Part shown: piece after piece, positions 1 to 14,000 of the stretch
Numbering within the stretch: the first letter of the stretch is position 1
Layout: each line of letters starts with the position of its first letter
NCBI RefSeq assembly: GCF_050948175.1
Contig: NW_027490529.1
Location: 1 to 64,000 of the forward strand
Source: Xylocopa sonorina
Taxonomy: Eukaryota; Arthropoda; Insecta; Hymenoptera; Apidae
Length of the DNA: 64,000 bases
Direction of reading: 5' to 3'
The notes under the pieces: generated by a model
Databases searched by the model: none
What the model was told of the DNA's origin: nothing
The model's input: the letters and a program-made list of their open reading frames with translations, nothing else
Made by a program: the position numbers and the translations under genes

Positions 1-1556
1 CATTTACATTCATTTGAAGTGTAGACGAGGAATGCATAACACATCGCAATAAATATTATATCTTATCATGAAACGTAAAATGAGATGCGATATCTGGTTT
101 TAAGAAGCATTAGAACTCTATCCCTACGATACGTGGACATCTGCAAACGCTATTTCCTTGCAAGGAAGTGTCGCATCTACATTCATTTGAAGTGTAGAAG
201 AGGAATAGATAACACTTCGCAAATCATATTCTATCTTACCATGAAACATAGAAATGAGATGCGATATCGCGTTCTAAGAATCATAAGAACTCTACTGCTA
301 CGATACGTAGACATCTGCAAACGCTATTTCCTTGCAAGGAAGAGTCGCATTTACATTCATTTGATGTGTAGACGAAGAACACATGACACTTCGCAAATCA
401 TATTTTATCTTACCATGAAACATAGAAATGAGATGCGATATCGCGCTTTATGAAGCATTAGAACTCTATTGCTACGATCCCTAGTCATCTGCAGAAGGTA
501 GTTCCTAGCAGGGAAGTGTGGCATTTACATTCATTTGAAGTGTAGACGGGAATACATGACACTTCGCAAGTCATATTATACCTTACCATGAAACATAGAA
601 ATGAGATGCGATATCGCGTTTTATGAATCATAAGAACTCTATTGCTACGATACGTAGACATATGCAAACGCTATTCCTTGCAGGGAAGTGTCGCATTTAC
701 ATTCATTTGATGTGTAGAAGAGGAATACATAACACATCGCAAATCATATTATACCTTATCATGAAACATAGAAATGAGGAGCGATATGTCGTTTTAAGAA
801 GCATTAGAAATCTATCCCTACGATACGTAGACATCTGCAAACGCTATTTCCTAGCAAGGAAGTGTCGCATTTACATTCATTTGAAGTGTAGACGAGGAAT
901 ACATAACACATCGCAAATCATATTATACCTTATCATGAAACATAGAAATGAGGTGCGATATGTCGTTTTAAGAAGCATTAGAACTCTATCCCTACGATAC
1001 GTAGACATCTGCAAACGCTATTTCCTTGCAAGGAAGTGTCGCATTTACATTCATTTGAAGTGTAGAAGAGGAATACATGACACTTCGCGAATCATATTAT
1101 ATCTTACCATGAAACATAGAAATGAGATGCGATATCGCGTTTTAAGGATCATAAGAACTCTATTGCTACGATACGTAGACATCTGCAAACGCTATTTCCT
1201 TGCAAGGAAGTGTCGCATTTACATTCATTTGAAGTGTAGAAGAGGAATACATAACACTTCGCAAATCATATTATACCTTACCATGAACATAGAAATGAGA
1301 TGCGATATCGCGTTTTAAGAATCATTAGAACACTATTGCTACGATAGGTAGACATTTGCAAACGCTATTTCCTTGCAAGGAAGTGTCGCATTTACATTCA
1401 TTTGAAGTGTAGACGAGGAATACATAACACTTCGCAAATCATATTATACCTTACATGAAACATAGAAATGAGATGCGATATCGCGTCTTAAGAAGCATTT
1501 GAACTCTATTGCTTCGATACGTAGACATCTGCAAACGCTATTTCCTTGCAAGGAAG
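1..1556 (+). repeat. Duplicated satellite block D1, copy 1
   Basis: This block aligns with 5734-7288, including rare variants (AAACGTAAAA near 70, the GAAGGTAGTTCC variant near 490 and the consecutive CCCTACGATACG monomers). The offset is about 33 monomers. A few single-base indels separate the copies. They diverge after about 1556, where this copy reads GGAAGAGTCGC. Confidence 0.8.
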
Positions 1557-3798
1557 AGTCGCATTTACATACATTTGATGTGTAGACGAAGAATACATGA
1601 CACTTCGCAAATCATATTTTATCTTACCATGAAACACAGAATTGAGATGCGATATCGCGCTTTAAGAAGCAATAGAACTCTATTGCTACGATACCTAGTC
1701 ATCTGCAGACGCTATTTCCTAGCAGGGAAGTGTGGCATTTACATTCATTTGATGTGTAGACGGGGAATACATGACACTTCGCAAATCATATTATATCTTA
1801 CCATGAAACATAGAAATGTGATGCGATATCGCGTTTTAAGAATCATAAGAACTCTATTGCTACGATAGGTAGACATCTGCAAGCGCTATTTCCTAGCAAG
1901 GAAGTGTCGCATTTACATTCATTTGAAGTGTAGACGAGGACTACATAACACTTCGCGAATCATATTCTATCTTACCATGAAACATAGAAATGAGATGCGA
2001 TATCGCTTTCAAGAATCATAAGAACTCTATTGCTACGATACGTAGACATCTGCAAACGCTATTTCCTTGCAAGGAAGTGTCGCATTTACATTTATTTGAA
2101 GTGTAGACGAGTAATACATAACACTTCCCCAATCATATTATATCTTACCATGAAACATAGAAATGAGATGCGATATCGCGTTTTAAGAAGCATTGGAAAT
2201 CTATTGCTACGATACGTAGACATTTGCAAACGCTATATCCTAGCGAGGAAGTGTCGCATTTACATTCATTTGATGTGTAGAAGAGGAATACATAACACAT
2301 CGCAAATCATATTATACCTTATCATGAAACATAGAAATGAGGAGCGATATCGCGTTTTAAGAAGTATTAGAACACTATTGGTAAGATAGGTAGACATTTG
2401 CAAACGCTATTTCCTTGCAAGGAAGTGTCGCATTTACATTCATTTGAAGTGTAGACGAGGAATGCATAACACTTCTCCAATCATATTATATCTTACCATG
2501 AAACAGAGAAATGAGATGCGATATCGCGTTTTAAGAAGCATTGGAACTCTATTGCTGCGATACGTAGACATCTGCAAACGCTATTTCCTTGCAAGGAAGA
2601 GTCGCATTTACATTCATTTGATGTGTAGACGAAGAATACATGACACTTCGCAAATCATATTTTATCTTACCATGAAACACAGAATTGAGATGCGATATCG
2701 CGCTTTAAGAAGCAATAGAACTCTATTGCTACGATACCTAGTCATCTGCAGACGCTATTTCCTAGCAGGGAAGTGTGGCATTTACATTCATTTGATGTGT
2801 AGACGGGGAATACATGACACTTCGCAATCATATTATATCTACCCATGAAACATAGAAATGTGATGCGATATCGCGTTTAAGAATCATAAGAACTCTATTG
2901 CTACGATAGTAGACATCTGCAAACGCTATTTCCTAGCAAGGAAGTGTCGCATTTACATTCATTTGAAGTGTAGACGAGGACTACATAACACTTCGCGAAT
3001 CATATTCTATCTTACCATGAAACATAGAAGTGAGATGCGATATCGCTTTTCAAGAATCATAAGAACTCTATTGCTACGATACGTAGACATCTGCAAACGC
3101 TATTTCCTTGCAAGGAAGTGTCGCATTTACATTTATTTGAAGTGTAGACGAGTAATACATAACACTTCCCCAATCATATTATATCTTACCATGAAACATA
3201 GAAATGAGATGCGATATCGCGTTTTAAGAAGCATTGGAAATCTATTGCTACGATACGTAGACATTTGCAAACGCTATATCCTAGCGAGGAAGTGTCGCAT
3301 TTACATTCATTTGAAGTGTAGACGAGAAATACATAACACTTCGCAAATCATATTATACCTTACCATGAAACATAGAAATGAGATGCGATATCGCGTCTTA
3401 GAATTATTAGAACACTATTGCTACGATAGGTTGACGTATGCAAACGCTATTTCCTTGCAAGGAAGTGTCGCATTTACATTCATTTGAAGTGTAGACGAGG
3501 AATGCATAACACTTCTCCAATCATATTATATCTTACCATGAAACAGAGTAATGAGATGCGATATCGCGTTTTAAGAAGCATTGGAACTCTATTGCTGCGA
3601 TACGTAGACATCTGCAAACGCTATTTCCTTGCAGGATTGTGTCGCATTTACATTCATTTGAAGTGTAGACGAGGAATACATAACACTTCGCAAATCATAT
3701 TATATCTTACCATGAAACATAGAAATGAGATGCGATATCGCGTCTTAAGAAGCATTTGAACTCTATTGCTTCGATACGTAGACATCTGCAAACGCTAT

Positions 3799-3812
3799 TT
3801 CCTTGCAAGGAA
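3799..3812. other. 14-bp palindrome in a representative satellite monomer
   Basis: TTCCTTGCAAGGAA is its own reverse complement and recurs in a large share of monomers. Variants keep the arms TTCCT and AGGAA but change the centre (AGCA, AGCG, TGGA). It could be a protein-binding site or a hairpin; no function is known to me. Confidence 0.8.
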
Positions 3813-3905
3813 GTGTCGCATTTACATTCATTTGAAGTGTAGACGAGGAATACATAACACTTCGCAAATCATATTATATCTTACCATGAAACATAGAAAT
3901 GAGAT

Positions 3906-3915
3906 GCGATATCGC
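3906..3915. other. 10-bp CpG-containing palindrome in a representative monomer
   Basis: GCGATATCGC is a perfect palindrome present in most type-A monomers. Type-B monomers, such as the one near 17990-18010, usually carry GCAATATCTC here and lose the symmetry. The role is unknown. Confidence 0.75.
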
Positions 3916-5733
3916 GTTTTAAGAAGTATTAGAACACTATTGCTAAGATAGGTAGACATTCGCAAACGCTATTTCCTTGCAAGGAAGTGTCGCATTTACA
4001 TTCATTTGAAGTGTAGACGAGGAATGAATAACACTTCTCCAATCATATTATATCTTACCATGAAACATAGAAATGAGATGCGATATCGCGTTTTAAGAAG
4101 CATTGGAAATCTATTGCTACGATACGTAGACATCTGCAAACGCTATATCCTAGCGAGGAAGTGTCGCATTCACATTCATTTGAAGTGTAGACGAGGAATA
4201 CATAACACTTCGCAAATCATATATATATATTACCATGAAACACAGAAATGAGAAGCGATATCGCGTTTTAAGAATCATAAGAACTCTATTGCTACGATCC
4301 CTAGTCATCTGCAGACGCTATTTCCTAGCAGGGAAGTGTGGCATTTACATTCATTTGAAGTGTAGACGGGGAATACATGACACTTCGCAGATCTTATTAT
4401 ATCTTAACATGAAACATAGAAATGTGATGCGATATCGCGTTTTAAGAATCATAAGAACTCTATTGCTACGATACGTAGACATCTGCAAACGCTATATCCT
4501 AGCGAGGAAGTGTCGCATTCACATTCATTTGAAGTGTAGACGAGGAATACATAACACTTCGCAAATCATATTATATCTTACCATGAAACATAGAAATAAG
4601 ATGCGATATCGCGCTTTAAGAAGCAATAGAACTCTATTGCTACGATACCTAGTCATCTGCAGACGCTATTTCCTAGCAGGGAAGTGTGGCATTTACATTC
4701 ATTTGATGTGTAGACGGGGAATACATGACACTTCGCAAATCATATTATATCTTACCATGAAACATAGAAATGTGATGCGATATCGCGTTTTAAGAATCAC
4801 AAGAACTCTATTGCTACGATACGTAGACATCTGCAAACGCTATTTCCTTGCAAGGAAGTGTCGCATTTACATTCATTTGATGTGTAGAAGAGGAATACAT
4901 AACACATCGCAAATCATATTATACCTTATCATGAAACATAGAAATGAGGAGCGATATGTCGTTTTAAGAAGCATTAGAACTCTTTTGCTACGATACGTAG
5001 ACATCTGCAAACGCTATTTCCTTGCAAGGAAGTGTCGCATTTTCATTCATTTGAAGTGTAGAAGAGGAGTGCATAACACTTCGCAAATCATATTATACCT
5101 TACCATGAAACATAGAAATGAGATGCGATATCGCGTTTTAAGAATCATTAGAACACTATTGCTACGATAGGTAGACATTTGCAAACGCTATTTCCTTGCA
5201 AGGAAGTGTCGCATTTACATTCATTTGAAGTGTAGACTAGGAATACATAGCACTTCCCCAATCATATTATATCTTACCATGAAACATAGAAATGAGATGC
5301 GATATCGCGTTTTAAGAAGCATTGGAACTCTATTGCTACGATACGTAGACATCTGCAAACGCCATTTCCTTGCAAGGAAGTGTCGCATTTACATTCATTT
5401 GATGTGTAGACGAGGAATACATAACACATCGCAAATCATATTATATCTTATCATGAAACATAGAAATGAGGTGCGATATGTCGTTTTAAGAAGCATTAGA
5501 TCTCTATCCCTAGGATAAGTAGACATCTGCAAACGCTATTTCCTTGCAAGGAAGTGTCGCATTTACATTCATTTGAAGTGTAGAACAGGAATACATAACA
5601 CTTCGCAAATCATATTATATCTTACCATGAAACATAGGAATGAGATGCGATATCGCGTATTAAGAAGCATTAGAACTCTACTGCTACGATACCTAGTCAT
5701 CTGCAGACGCTATTTCCTAGCAGGGAAGTGTGG

Positions 5734-7288
5734 CATTTACATTCATTTGAAGTGTAGACGAGGAATGCATAACACATCGCAATAAATATTATATCTTATC
5801 ATGAAACGTAAAAATGAGATGCGATATCTGGTTTTAAGAAGCATTAGAACTCTATCCCTACGATACGTGGACATCTGCAAACGCTATTTCCTTGCAAGGA
5901 AGTGTCGCATCTACATTCATTTGAAGTGTAGAAGAGGAATAGATAACACTTCGCAAATCATATTCTATCTTACCATGAAACATAGAAATGAGATGCGATA
6001 TCGCGTTCTAAGAATCATAAGAACTCTACTGCTACGATACGTAGACATCTGCAAACGCTATTTCCTTGCAAGGAAGAGTCGCATTTACATTCATTTGATG
6101 TGTAGACGAAGAACACATGACACTTCGCAAATCATATTTTATCTTACCATGAAACATAGAAATGAGATGCGATATCGCGCTTTATGAAGCATTAGAACTC
6201 TATTGCTACGATCCCTAGTCATCTGCAGAAGGTAGTTCCTAGCAGGGAAGTGTGGCATTTACATTCATTTGAAGTGTAGACGGGGAATACATGACACTTC
6301 GCAAGTCATATTATACCTTACCATGAAACATAGAAATGAGATGCGATATCGCGTTTTATGAATCATAAGAACTCTATTGCTACGATACGTAGACATATGC
6401 AAACGCTATTTCCTTGCAGGGAAGTGTCGCATTTACATTCATTTGATGTGTAGAAGAGGAATACATAACACATCGCAAATCATATTATACATTATCATGA
6501 AACATAGAAATGAGGAGCGATATGTCGTTTTAAGAAGCATTAGAAATCTATCCCTACGATACGTAGACATCTGCAAACGCTATTTCCTAGCAAGGAAGTG
6601 TCGCATTTACATTCATTTGAAGTGTAGACGAGGAATACATAACACATCGCAAATCATATTATACCTTATCATGAAACATAGAAATGAGGTGCGATATGTC
6701 GTTTTAAGAAGCATTAGAACTCTATCCCTACGATACGTAGACATCTGCAAACGCTATTTCCTTGCAAGGAAGTGTCGCATTTACATTCATTTGAAGTGTA
6801 GAAGAGGAATACATGACACTTCGCGAATCATATTATATCTTACCATGAAACATAGAAATGAGATGCGATATCGCGTTTTAAGAATCATAAGAACTCTATT
6901 GCTACGATACGTAGACATCTGCAAACGCTATTTCCTTGCAAGGAAGTGTCGCATTTACATTCATTTGAAGTGTAGAAGAGGAATACATAACACTTCGCAA
7001 ATCATATTATACCTTACCATGAAACATAGAAATGAGATGCGATATCGCGTTTTAAGAATCATTAGAACACTATTGCTACGATAGGTAGACATTTGCAAAC
7101 GCTATTTCCTTGCAAGGAAGTGTCGCATTTACATTCATTTGAAGTGTAGACGAGGAATACATAACACTTCGCAAATCATATTATACCTTACCATGAAACA
7201 TAGAAATGAGATGCGATATCGCGTCTTAAGAAGCATTTGAACTCTATTGCTTCGATACGTAGACATCTGCAAACGCTATTTCCTTGCA
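5734..7288 (+). repeat. Duplicated satellite block D1, copy 2
   Basis: Second copy of the 1-1556 block, with the same order of rare monomer variants. Its 58-residue periodic frame stays open over 6377-7084, whereas copy 1 carries small indels in the matching stretch. Confidence 0.8.
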
Positions 7289-7639
7289 AGGAAGTGTCGC
7301 ATTTACATTCATTTGAAGTGTAGACGAGGAATACGTAACACTTCGCAATTCATATTATATCTTACCATGAAACATAGAAATGAGATGCGATATCGCGTTT
7401 AAAGAAGTATTAGAGCACTATTGCTAAGATAGGTAGACATTTGCAAACTCTATTTCCTTGCCAGGAAGTGTCGCATTTACATTCATTTGAAGTGTAGAAC
7501 AGGAATACATAATACTTCGCAAATCATATTATATCTTACCATGAAACATGGAAATGAGATGCGATATCGCGTTTTAAGAAGCATTAGAACTCTATTGCTA
7601 CGATACGTAGACATCTGCAAACGCTATTTCCTTGCAAGG

Positions 7640-8690
7640 AAGAGTCCCATTTACATTCATTTGAAGTGTAGAAGAGGAATACATAACACTTCGCAAATCA
7701 TATTATATCTTACCATGAAACATAGGAATGAGATGCGATATCGCGTTTTAAGAAGCATTAGAACTCTATTGCTACGATACCTAGTCATCTGCAGACGCTA
7801 TTTCCTAGCAGGGAAGTGTGGCATTTACATTCATTTGAAGTGTAGACGAGGAATGCATAACACATCGCAATAAATATTATATCTTATCATGAAACATAAA
7901 AATGAGATGCGATATCTCGTTTTAAGAAGCATTAGAACTCTATCCCTACGATACGTGGACATCTGCAAACGCTATTTCCTTGCAAGGAAGTGTCGCATCT
8001 ACATTCATTTGAAGTGTAGAAGAGGAATACATAACACTTCGCAAATCATATTATATCTTACCATGAAACATGGAAATGAGATGCGATACCGCGTTTTAAG
8101 AAACATTAGAACTCTATCCCTACGATACGTAGACATCTGCAAACGCTATTTCCTAGCAAGGAAGTGTCGCATTTACATTCATTTGAAGTGTAGACGAGGA
8201 CAACGTAACACTTCTCGAATCATATTCTATCTTACCATGAAACATAGAAATGGGATGCGATATCGCGTTCTAAGAATAATAAGAACTCTATTACTACGAT
8301 ACGTAGACATCTGCAAACGCTATTTCCTTGCAAGGAAGTGTCGCATTTACATTCATTTGAAGTGTAGACGAGGAATACATAACACATCGCAAATCATATT
8401 ATATCTTACCATGAAACATAGAAATGAGATGCGATATCGCGTCTTAATAAGCATTTGAACTCTATTGCTTCGATACGTAGACATCTGCAAACCCTATTTC
8501 CTTGCAAGGAAGTGTCGCATTTACATTCATTTGAAGTGTAGAAGAGGAATACATAACACTTCGCAAATCATATTATATCTTACCATGAAACATAGAAATG
8601 AGATGCGATATCGCGTTTTAAGAAGCATTAGAACTCTATTGCTACGATAGGTAGACATCTGCAAACGCTATTTCCTTGCAAGGAAGAGTC
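7640..8690 (+). repeat. Six-monomer satellite unit D3, copy 1
   Basis: A unit led by the rare AAGAGTCCCATTT variant (7647) recurs at 8691 (six monomers later) and at 10083 (eight monomers after that). It includes the rare monomers with GACGAGGACAACGTAACAC and CATAAAAATGAG. Confidence 0.75.
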
Positions 8691-9430
8691 CCATTTACAT
8701 TCATTTGAAGTGTAGAAGAGGAATACATAACACTTCGCAAATCATATTATATCTTACCATGAAACATAGGAATGAGATGCGATATCGCGTTTTAAGAAGC
8801 ATTAGAACACTATTGCTACGATACCTAGTCATCTGCAGACGCTATTTCCTAGCAGGGAAGTGTGGCATTTACATTCATTTGAAGTGTAGACGAGGAATGC
8901 ATAACACATCGCAATAAATATTATATCTTATCATGAAACATAAAAATGAGATGCGATATCTCGTTTTAAGAAGCATTAGAACTCTATCCCTACGATACGT
9001 GGACATCTGCAAACGCTATTTCCTTGCAAGGAAGTGTCGCATCTACATTCATTTAAAGTGTAGAAGAGGAATACATAACACTTCGCAAATCATATTATAT
9101 CTTACCATGAAACATGGAAATGAGATGCGATACCGCGTTTTAAGAAACATTAGAACTCTATCCCTACGATACGTAGACATCTGCAAACGCTATTTCCTAG
9201 CAAGGAAGTGTCGCATTTACATTCATTTGAAGTGTAGACGAGGACAACGTAACACTTCTCGAATCATATTCTATCTTACCATGAAACATAGAAATGAGAT
9301 GCGATATCGCGTTCTAAGAATAATAAGAACTCTATTACTACGATACGTAGACATCTGCAAACGCTATTTCCTTGCAAGGAAGTGTCGCATTTACATTCAT
9401 TTGAAGTGTAGACGAGTAATACATAACACT
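8691..9430 (+). repeat. Satellite unit D3, copy 2
   Basis: This repeats the 7640-8690 unit from the AAGAGTCCCATTT marker through the GACAACGTAACAC monomer, then continues into monomers with a GAGTAATACATAACACTTCC variant. Confidence 0.7.
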
Positions 9431-10082
9431 TCCACAATCATATTATATGTTACCATGAAACATAGAAATGAGATGCGATATCGCGTTTTAAGAAGCATTG
9501 GAACTCTATTGCTACGATACGTAGACATCTGTAAACGCTATTTCCTTGCAAGGAAGAGTCGCATTTACATTCATTTGATGTGTAGACGAAGAACACATGA
9601 CACTTCGCAAATCATATTTTATCTTACCATGAAACATAGAAATGAGATGCGATATCGCGCATTATGAAGCATTAGAACTCTATTGCTACAATCCCTAGTC
9701 ATCTGCAGAAGCTAGTTCCTAGCAGGGAAGTGTGGCATTTACATTCCTTTGAAGTGTAGACGAGGAATACATAACACATCGCAAATCATATTATATCTTA
9801 CCATGAAACATAGAAATGAGATGCAATATCGCGTCTTAATAAGCATTTGAACTCTATTGCTTCGATACGTAGACATCTGCAAACCCTATTTCCTTGCATG
9901 GAAGTGTCGCATTTACATTCATTTGAAGTGTAGAAGAGGAATACATAACACTTCGCAAATCATATTATATCTTACCATGAAACATAGAAATGAGATGCGA
10001 TATCGCGTTTTAAGAAGCATTAGAACTCTATTGCTACGATAGGTAGACATCTGCAAACGCTATTTCCTTGCAAGGAAGAGTC

Positions 10083-11020
10083 CCATTTACATTCATTTGA
10101 AGTGTAGAAGAGGAATACATAACACTTCGCAAATCATATTATATCTTACCATGAAACATAGGAATGAGATGCGATATCGCGTTTTAAGAAGCATTAGAAC
10201 TCTATTGCTACGATACCTAGTCATCTGCAGACGCTATTTCCTAGCAGGGAAGTGTGGCATTTACATTCATTTGATGTGTAGACGAGGAATGCATAACACA
10301 TCGCAATAAATATTATATCTTATCATGAAACATAAAAATGAGATGCGATATCTCGTTTTAAGAAGCATTAGAACTCTATCCCTACGATACGTGGACATCT
10401 GCAAACGCTATTTCCTTGCAAGGAAGTGTCGCATCTACATTCATTTGAAGTGTAGAAGAGGAATACATAACACTTCGCAAATCATATTATATCTTACCAT
10501 GAAACATGGAAATGAGATGCGATACCGCGTTTTAAGAAACATTAGAACTCTATCCCTACGATACGTAGACATCTGCAAACGCTATTTCCTAGCAAGGAAG
10601 TGTCGCATTTACATTCATTTGAAGTGTAGACGAGGACAACGTAACACTTCTCGAATCATATTCTATCTTACCATGAAACATAGAAATGAGATGCGATATC
10701 GCGTTCTAAGATTAATAAGAACTCTATTACTACGATACGTAGACATCTGCAAACGCTATTTCCTTGCAAGGAAGTGTCGCATTTACATTCATTTGAAGTG
10801 TAGACGAGTAATACATAACACTTCCACAATCATATTATATGTTACCATGAAACATAGAAATGAGATGCGATATCGCGTTTTAAGAAGCATTGGAAATCTA
10901 TTGCTACGATACGTAGACATTTGCAAACGCTATATCCTAGCGAGGAAGTGTCGCATTTACATTCATTTGAAGTGTAGACGAGAAATACATAACACTTCGC
11001 AAATCATATTATACCTTACC
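10083..11020 (+). repeat. Satellite unit D3, copy 3
   Basis: Third occurrence of the same ordered markers, eight monomers after copy 2. It runs into the monomer series shared with 3.1-3.4 kb. Confidence 0.7.
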
Positions 11021-11099
11021 ATGAAACATTGAAATGAGATGCGATATCGCGTCTTAAGAATTATTAGAACACTATTGCTACGATAGGTTGACGTATGCA

Positions 11100-14000
11100 A
11101 ACGCTATTTCCTTGCAAGGAAGTGTCGCATTTACATTCATTTGAAGTGTAGACGAGGAATGCATAACACTTCTCCAATCATATTATATCTTACCATGAAA
11201 CAGAGAAATGAGATGCGATATCGCGTTTTAAGAAGCATTGGAACTCTATTGCTGCGATACGTAGACATCTGCAAACGCTATTTCCTTGCAAGGAAGAGTC
11301 GCATTTACATTCATTTGATGTGTAGACGAAGAATACATGACACTTTGCAAATCATATTTTATCTTACCATGAAACACAGAATTGAGGTGCGATATCGCGC
11401 TTTAAGAAGCAATAGAACTCTATTGCTACAATACCTAGTCATCTGCAGACGCTATTTCCTAGCAGGGAAGTGTGGCATTTACATTCATCTGATGTGTAGA
11501 CGGGGAATACATGACACTTCGCAAATCATATTATATCTTACCATGAAACATAGAAATGTGATGCGATATCGCGTTTTAAGAATCATAAGAACTCTATTGC
11601 TACGATAGGTAGACATCTGCAAACGCTATTTCCTAGCAAGGAAGTGTCGCATTTACATTCATTTGAAGTGTAGACGAGGACTACATAACACTTCGCGAAT
11701 CATATTCTATCTTACCATGAAACATAGAAATGAGATGCGATATCGCGTTTTAAGAAGTATTAGAACACTATTGCTAAGATAGGTAGACATTTGCAAACGC
11801 TATTTCCTTGCAAGGAAGTGTCGCATTTACATTTATTTGAAGTGTAGACGAGTAATACATAACACTTCCCCAATCATACTATATCTTACCATGAAACATA
11901 GAAATGAGATGCGATATCGCGTTTTAAGAAGCATTGGAAATCTATTGCTACGATACGTAGACATTTGCAAACGCTATATCCTAGCGAGGAAGTGTCGCAT
12001 TTACATTCATTTGAAGTGTAGACGAGAAATACATAACACTTCGCAAATCATATTATACCTTACCATGAAACATAGAAATGAGATGCGATATCGCGTCTTA
12101 AGAATCATTAGAACACTATTGCTACGATAGGTTGACATATGCAAACGCTATTTCCTTGCAAGGAAGTGTCGCATTTACATTCATTTGAAGTGTAGACGAG
12201 GAATACATAACACTTCGCAAATCATATTATATCTTACCATGAAACATAGAAATGAGATGCGATATCGCGTCTTAAGAAGCATTTGAACTCTATTGCTTCG
12301 ATACGTAGACATCTGCAAACGCTATTTCCTTGCAAGGAAGTGTCGCATTTACATTCATTTGAAGTGTAGACGAGGAATACATAACACTTCGCAAATCATA
12401 TTATATCTTACCATGAAACATAGAAATGAGATGCGATATCGCGTTTTAAGAAGTATTAGAACACTATTGCTAAGATAGGTAGACATTCGCAAACGCTATT
12501 TCCTTGCAAGGAAGTGTCGCATTTACATTCATTTGAAGTGTAGACGAGGAATGAATAACACTTCTCCAATCATATTATATCTTACCATGAAACATAGAAA
12601 TGAGATGCGATATCGCGTTTTAAGAAGCATTGGAAATCTATTGCTACGATACGTAGACATCTGCAAACGCTATATCCTAGCGAGGAAGTGTCGCATTCAC
12701 ATTCATTTGAAGTGTAGACGAGGAATACATAACACTTCGCAAATCATATTATATATTACCATGAAACACAGAAATGAGAAGCGATATCGCGTTTTAAGAA
12801 TCATAAGAACTCTATTGCTACGATCCCTAGTCATCTGCAGACGCTATTTCCTAGCAGGGAAGTGTGGCATTTACATTCATTTGAAGTGTAGACGGGGAAT
12901 ACATGACACTTCGCAGATCTTATTATATCTTAACATGAAACATAGAAATGTGATGCGATATCGCGTTTTAAGTATCATAAGAACTCTATTGCTACGATAC
13001 GTAGACATCTGCAAACGCTATATCCTAGCGAGGAAGTGTCGCATTCACATTCATTTGAAGTGTAGACGAGGAATACATAACACTTCGCAAATCATATTAT
13101 ATCTTACCATGAAACATAGAAATAAGATGCGATATCGCGCTTTAAGAAGCAATAGAACTCTATTGCTACGATACCTAGTCATCTGCAGACGCTATTTCCT
13201 AGCAGGGAAGTGTGGCATTTACATTCATTTGATGTGTAGACGGGGAATACATGACACTTCGCAAATCATATTATATCTTACCATGAAACATAGAAATGTG
13301 ATGCGATATCGCGTTTTAAGAATCATAAGAACTCTATTGCTACGATACGTAGACATCTGCAAACGCTATTTCCTTGCAAGGAAGTGTCGCATTTACATTC
13401 ATTTGATGTGTAGAAGAGGAATACATAACACATCGCAAATCATATTATACCTTATCATGAAACATAGAAATGAGGAGCGATATGTCGTTTTAAGAAGCAT
13501 TAGAACTCTTTTGCTACGATACGTAGACATCTGCAAACGCTATTTCCTTGCAAGGAAGTGTCGCATTTTCATTCATTTGAAGTGTAGAAGAGGAGTGCAT
13601 AACACTTCGCAAATCATATTATACCTTACCATGAAACATAGAAATGAGATGCGATATCGCGTTTTAAGAATCATTAGAACACTATTGCTACGATAGGTAG
13701 ACATTTGCAAACGCTATTTCCTTGCAAGGAAGTGTCGCATTTACATTCATTTGAAGTGTAGACTAGGAATACATAGCACTTCCCCAATCATATTATATCT
13801 TACCATGAAACATAGAAATGAGATGCGATATCGCGTTTTAAGAAGCATTGGAACTCTATTGCTACGATACGTAGACATCTGCAAACGCCATTTCCTTGCA
13901 AGGAAGTGTCGCATTTACATTCATTTGATGTGTAGACGAGGAATACATAACACATCGCAAATCATATTATATCTTATCATGAAACATAGAAATGAGGTGC
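11100..14000 (+). repeat. Duplicated satellite block D2, copy 2
   Basis: Second copy of the 2.4-5.5 kb block, one monomer shorter. It contains the longest open stretch in the satellite (387 codons, 12533-13696). After about 14000 the sequence switches to a monomer type seen near 8450 and 9840, so a recombination junction lies there. Confidence 0.75.

Larger units (their letters stand above)
2400..5490 (+). repeat. Duplicated satellite block D2, copy 1
   Basis: This block matches about 11100-14000 with the same monomer order. The offset is about 8700 bp at the left and 8527 bp further right, because this copy holds one additional monomer near 3421-3595. An AT dinucleotide run near 4219-4231 differs by one base between the copies. 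The edges are approximate. Confidence 0.75.

Noticed and set aside
3768..3941. CENP-B box in the monomer
   Set aside because: TTCG occurs in CACTTCGCAAATCATATT, but the required A and CGGG positions do not fit on either strand.
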